Shown here in pieces: positions 5,361-7,206 of a stretch of 7,206 nt of DNA. This DNA comes from JBJHBY01 sp050485745. Lineage in GTDB: Bacteria > Pseudomonadota > Gammaproteobacteria > Pseudomonadales > CAMLJR01. The stretch spans positions 1 to 7,206 of the forward strand of contig JBJHBY010000184.1 in the NCBI GenBank assembly GCA_050485745.1, read 5' to 3'. Below the pieces are notes generated by a model. It saw only the letters and a list, made by a program, of their open reading frames with translations. It was not told where the DNA came from and did not search any database. Made by a program: the position numbers and the translations under genes. Each line of letters opens with the position of its first letter. Position 1 is the first letter of the stretch.

Positions 5361-6646
5361 ATGGCTTGGGACTTCCGTACCGACCCCGATTTTCAGGACA
5401 AGCTGGACTGGGTCGAGGACTTCGTCGCCAATGAACTGATTCCCCTCGAACCGATACAGAAGGATTTTGGCGAGAGCGTATGGGAACAACAGGTTCTCGC
5501 ACCTTTGAAGCAGAAGGTGAAGGATCAGGGGCTCTGGGCCTGTCATCTGGAAAAAGCCCTGGGCGGGCAGGGCATGGGCCAGCTGCCACTGGCGCTGATG
5601 AACATGATTACCGGACGCTGCCCCTTTGCCCAGGAAGTGTTCGGCAACATGGCCCCGGACTCGGGCAATGCCGAGCTGCTGGCCGAAGGGGGTACGGAGG
5701 AGCAAAAGGAGAAGTGGCTGTGGCCGAATCTGCGCGGTGAGATCCGCAGCTCGTTTGCGATCACGGAACCCTGGGTGGCGGGTACCGACCCGACCCAGAT
5801 CCAGACCACGGCGGTACTGGAGGGCGATGAATGGGTCATCAACGGCCGCAAATGGATGATTACCAATGCGTCCCGTGCCGACTTCATCATCTTCATGTGT
5901 GTCACCGATCCGGATGCGCCGGTACATCAACGCTGCTCCATGATCGTGGTGGAGAAGGGTGCTCCGGGAATGGACATCTTTCGTGATATTCCCACCATGC
6001 ATCACCCGCATTGCGAATACGGTGCACACGGCAACCATGCCGAGATCATCCTCGACAATGTGCGCGTGCCCAGGGCCAATCTGATCGGTGACGTGGGCGG
6101 TGGTTTCGTTCTCTCCCAGGTGCGGCTGGGGCCGGGGCGTATCCACCATGCCACGCGCTGGCTGGGGGAGGCCGACCGTGCCTTCGACATGCTCTGTGAG
6201 CGCACCCTGTCACGTGCGTCCTTTGGCAAGTCCTATGCGAAGCATCAGATGGTGCAGGACTACATCGCCGAATCCCGCATCGATCTCGAGACGGCCAGAC
6301 TGCTGACGCTGAAGGCGGCCTGGCTCATGGACCAGAAGGGGCATCATGGCGCCCGCACCGAGATCGCCATGGCCAAGGTCTACAACGCCAGGGTGCTCTA
6401 CAACGTGGTTGATCGCGCCCTGCAGGTACATGGTTCACNNNNNNNNNNATGCCGCTGGAGATGATGTATCGCTCGGCCCGTATGGCGCCTCTCGTGGACG
6501 GCGCGAATGAAGTGCACAAGGTCACGATTGCCAGGCAGACCCTGAAGAACTACGCCGCGGTCGAGGGTTGGCCATCCGAACATATTCCTACCCGTCGCGA
6601 GGAAGCGCTCAGGCGCTTCGGCCACCTGCTGGATATCAATGGGTAA
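5361..6646 (+). CDS. Acyl-CoA dehydrogenase, ACAD10/11-like (LvaC-like), interrupted by an assembly gap
   Basis: A flavoenzyme of about 430 residues once the gap is bridged. Residues 1-359 are upstream of the Ns, and the last 65 (6449-6643) follow in another frame because the N run is a placeholder. The ATG at 5361 gives MAWDFRTDPDFQDKLDWVEDFV, the standard start of this subfamily; the frame's earlier GTG at 5328 would add an unrelated leader. FAD/substrate motifs are FAITEP (132-137) followed by VAGTDPTQIQTT, then EWVINGRKWMITNAS, the C-terminal-domain RASFGKSYAKHQMVQDYIAE, and ALQVHGS at the gap. After the gap PLEMMYRSARMAPLVDGANEVHK carries Asp (6497-6499) where classic enzymes have the catalytic Glu; ACAD10/11-type proteins read DG-x-x-EVH here. 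The phosphotransferase gene starts 4 nt later, so the two are probably one operon. Ordinary alpha-beta dehydrogenation is the alternative to a role with phosphorylated 4-hydroxyacyl-CoA. Confidence 0.92.
6439..6448. other. Assembly gap (10 N) inside the acyl-CoA dehydrogenase
   Basis: Ten Ns separate ALQVHGS from PLEMMY. At its written length the gap breaks the frame, creating a false stop at 6462-6464. Related proteins read GS-LGYSTD-x-PL here. Keeping the existing C (6438) as the first base of Leu, about 17 missing bases would restore both motif and frame, so the break is almost certainly an artefact. Confidence 0.95.
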
Positions 6647-6650
6647 TGCC

Positions 6651-7206
6651 ATGAGCGATGATATTGACTTCGACATTGCCCGTTTTCGCGCCTGGCTGGA
6701 TGAGCAGCTTGGAGATCGTGGCGAGGCGGTGCTGACGCGGATGAAGGGTGGTGGCTCCTGCGAACTGTTTGATGTCCGGCGCAACGGGCAGCATCTGGTG
6801 ATGCGCAGGGCACCGGCACATGCCGTGTCCAGTACGGCCCACGAAGTGATTCGCGAGTACAGAATCATTTCGGCGATGCAGCACAGTGGCGTGCGCGTAC
6901 CCGTAGTGCTGGCTGCCTGTGAAGACCCTGGCATCGCCGGAGCGCCGTTTTACATCATGGAGTTTATCGAGGGCGAAGTCATTCGCCGCAGGCTGCCCGG
7001 CCCGTATCTTGACTCGCCGGCACAGCAGGTCTCGATCGGCGAGGAACTGATCGATGCACTGGTGGAACTGCACGCCTTTGACTGGCGCAATAGCGTCCTG
7101 GTGGATCTGTCCAACCCGAAAAACTATCTGCAGCGGCAGGTAGACCGCTGGCTCGGCCAGTATCGTGAATACCAGTGCCGCGATCTGCCGGCGATCGATA
7201 CGGTGG
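6651..7206 (+). CDS. APH-fold phosphotransferase family protein (LvaA / ACAD10-kinase-like), 3' end outside the window
   Basis: The frame is open from ATG 6651 to the window end: 185 residues of a protein that is usually about 340-360. The fold is that of aminoglycoside phosphotransferases, but the sequence belongs to the branch fused to acyl-CoA dehydrogenase in ACAD10/11 and represented by LvaA, which phosphorylates 4-hydroxyvaleryl-CoA. Visible features: a Gly-rich nucleotide loop MKGGGSCELFDV (31-42); LVMRRAP (49-55), where an Arg stands in the usual Lys position of the beta3 strand, as in this family; AHEVIREYRII (63-73), with the Glu that pairs with it; EDPGIAGAPFYIMEFIEG (91-108), the hinge; and VELHAFDW (138-145). 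The catalytic HxD loop and metal-binding Asp lie beyond the window. The start is 4 nt after the dehydrogenase stop; the ribosome binding site is weak, suggesting translational coupling. Antibiotic resistance is unlikely given this context and branch. Confidence 0.9.
   Translation, partial: MSDDIDFDIARFRAWLDEQLGDRGEAVLTRMKGGGSCELFDVRRNGQHLVMRRAPAHAVSSTAHEVIREYRIISAMQHSGVRVPVVLAACEDPGIAGAPFYIMEFIEGEVIRRRLPGPYLDSPAQQVSIGEELIDALVELHAFDWRNSVLVDLSNPKNYLQRQVDRWLGQYREYQCRDLPAIDTV

Noticed and set aside
5304..6149. Minus-strand open frame of 281 codons opposite the acyl-CoA dehydrogenase
   Set aside because: Antisense shadow of a conserved gene; no domain recognised.
6651..7206. Aminoglycoside resistance gene
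   Set aside because: The APH fold is shared, but the motifs and the adjacent acyl-CoA dehydrogenase point to the LvaA/ACAD10 kinase branch.

Overview
The window is a GC-rich stretch with every recognisable gene on the + strand and very little intergenic space. It reads as a metabolic segment of a proteobacterial chromosome. The mix of a PQQ/haem alcohol dehydrogenase, a YdjA-type nitroreductase and several fatty-acyl-CoA enzymes suggests a gammaproteobacterium that degrades alcohols, lipids or hydrocarbons, but the taxon is inferred from gene content only. A run of ten Ns at 6439-6448 shows that this is a scaffolded draft assembly.

Region 1 (1-4081) is a tight four-gene unit: a 5'-truncated quinohaemoprotein alcohol dehydrogenase (periplasmic PQQ propeller plus C-terminal cytochrome c), a YdjA-like nitroreductase with a GTG start, a crotonase-fold protein closest to delta3,5-delta2,4-dienoyl-CoA isomerase (ECH1), and a short PlsC-type acyltransferase. 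Spacings are 26 nt, a 4-nt ATGA overlap and 3 nt, so the four are almost certainly cotranscribed.

Region 2 (4082-5211) is a 110-nt gap with a promoter-like -10 box and a perfect 16-nt inverted repeat, followed by a zinc-independent MDR oxidoreductase with a strong ribosome binding site.

Region 3 (5212-5360) is AT-richer and non-coding. It holds a hairpin that may end the MDR transcript and two further dyad symmetries that look like regulator sites for the genes downstream.

Region 4 (5361-7206) encodes an acyl-CoA dehydrogenase broken by the assembly gap and, 4 nt later, the 5' part of an APH-fold phosphotransferase. This is the two-gene, unfused version of the kinase plus dehydrogenase found in ACAD10/ACAD11, and it resembles LvaA/LvaC of the Pseudomonas putida levulinate pathway. 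The most attractive hypothesis is that the pair converts 4-hydroxyacyl-CoAs through a phosphorylated intermediate so that they can enter beta-oxidation.

Taken together, the window suggests oxidation of alcohol substrates in the periplasm and processing of unusual (hydroxylated or polyunsaturated) acyl-CoAs in the cytoplasm. No mobile element, CRISPR array, tRNA or rRNA was seen.
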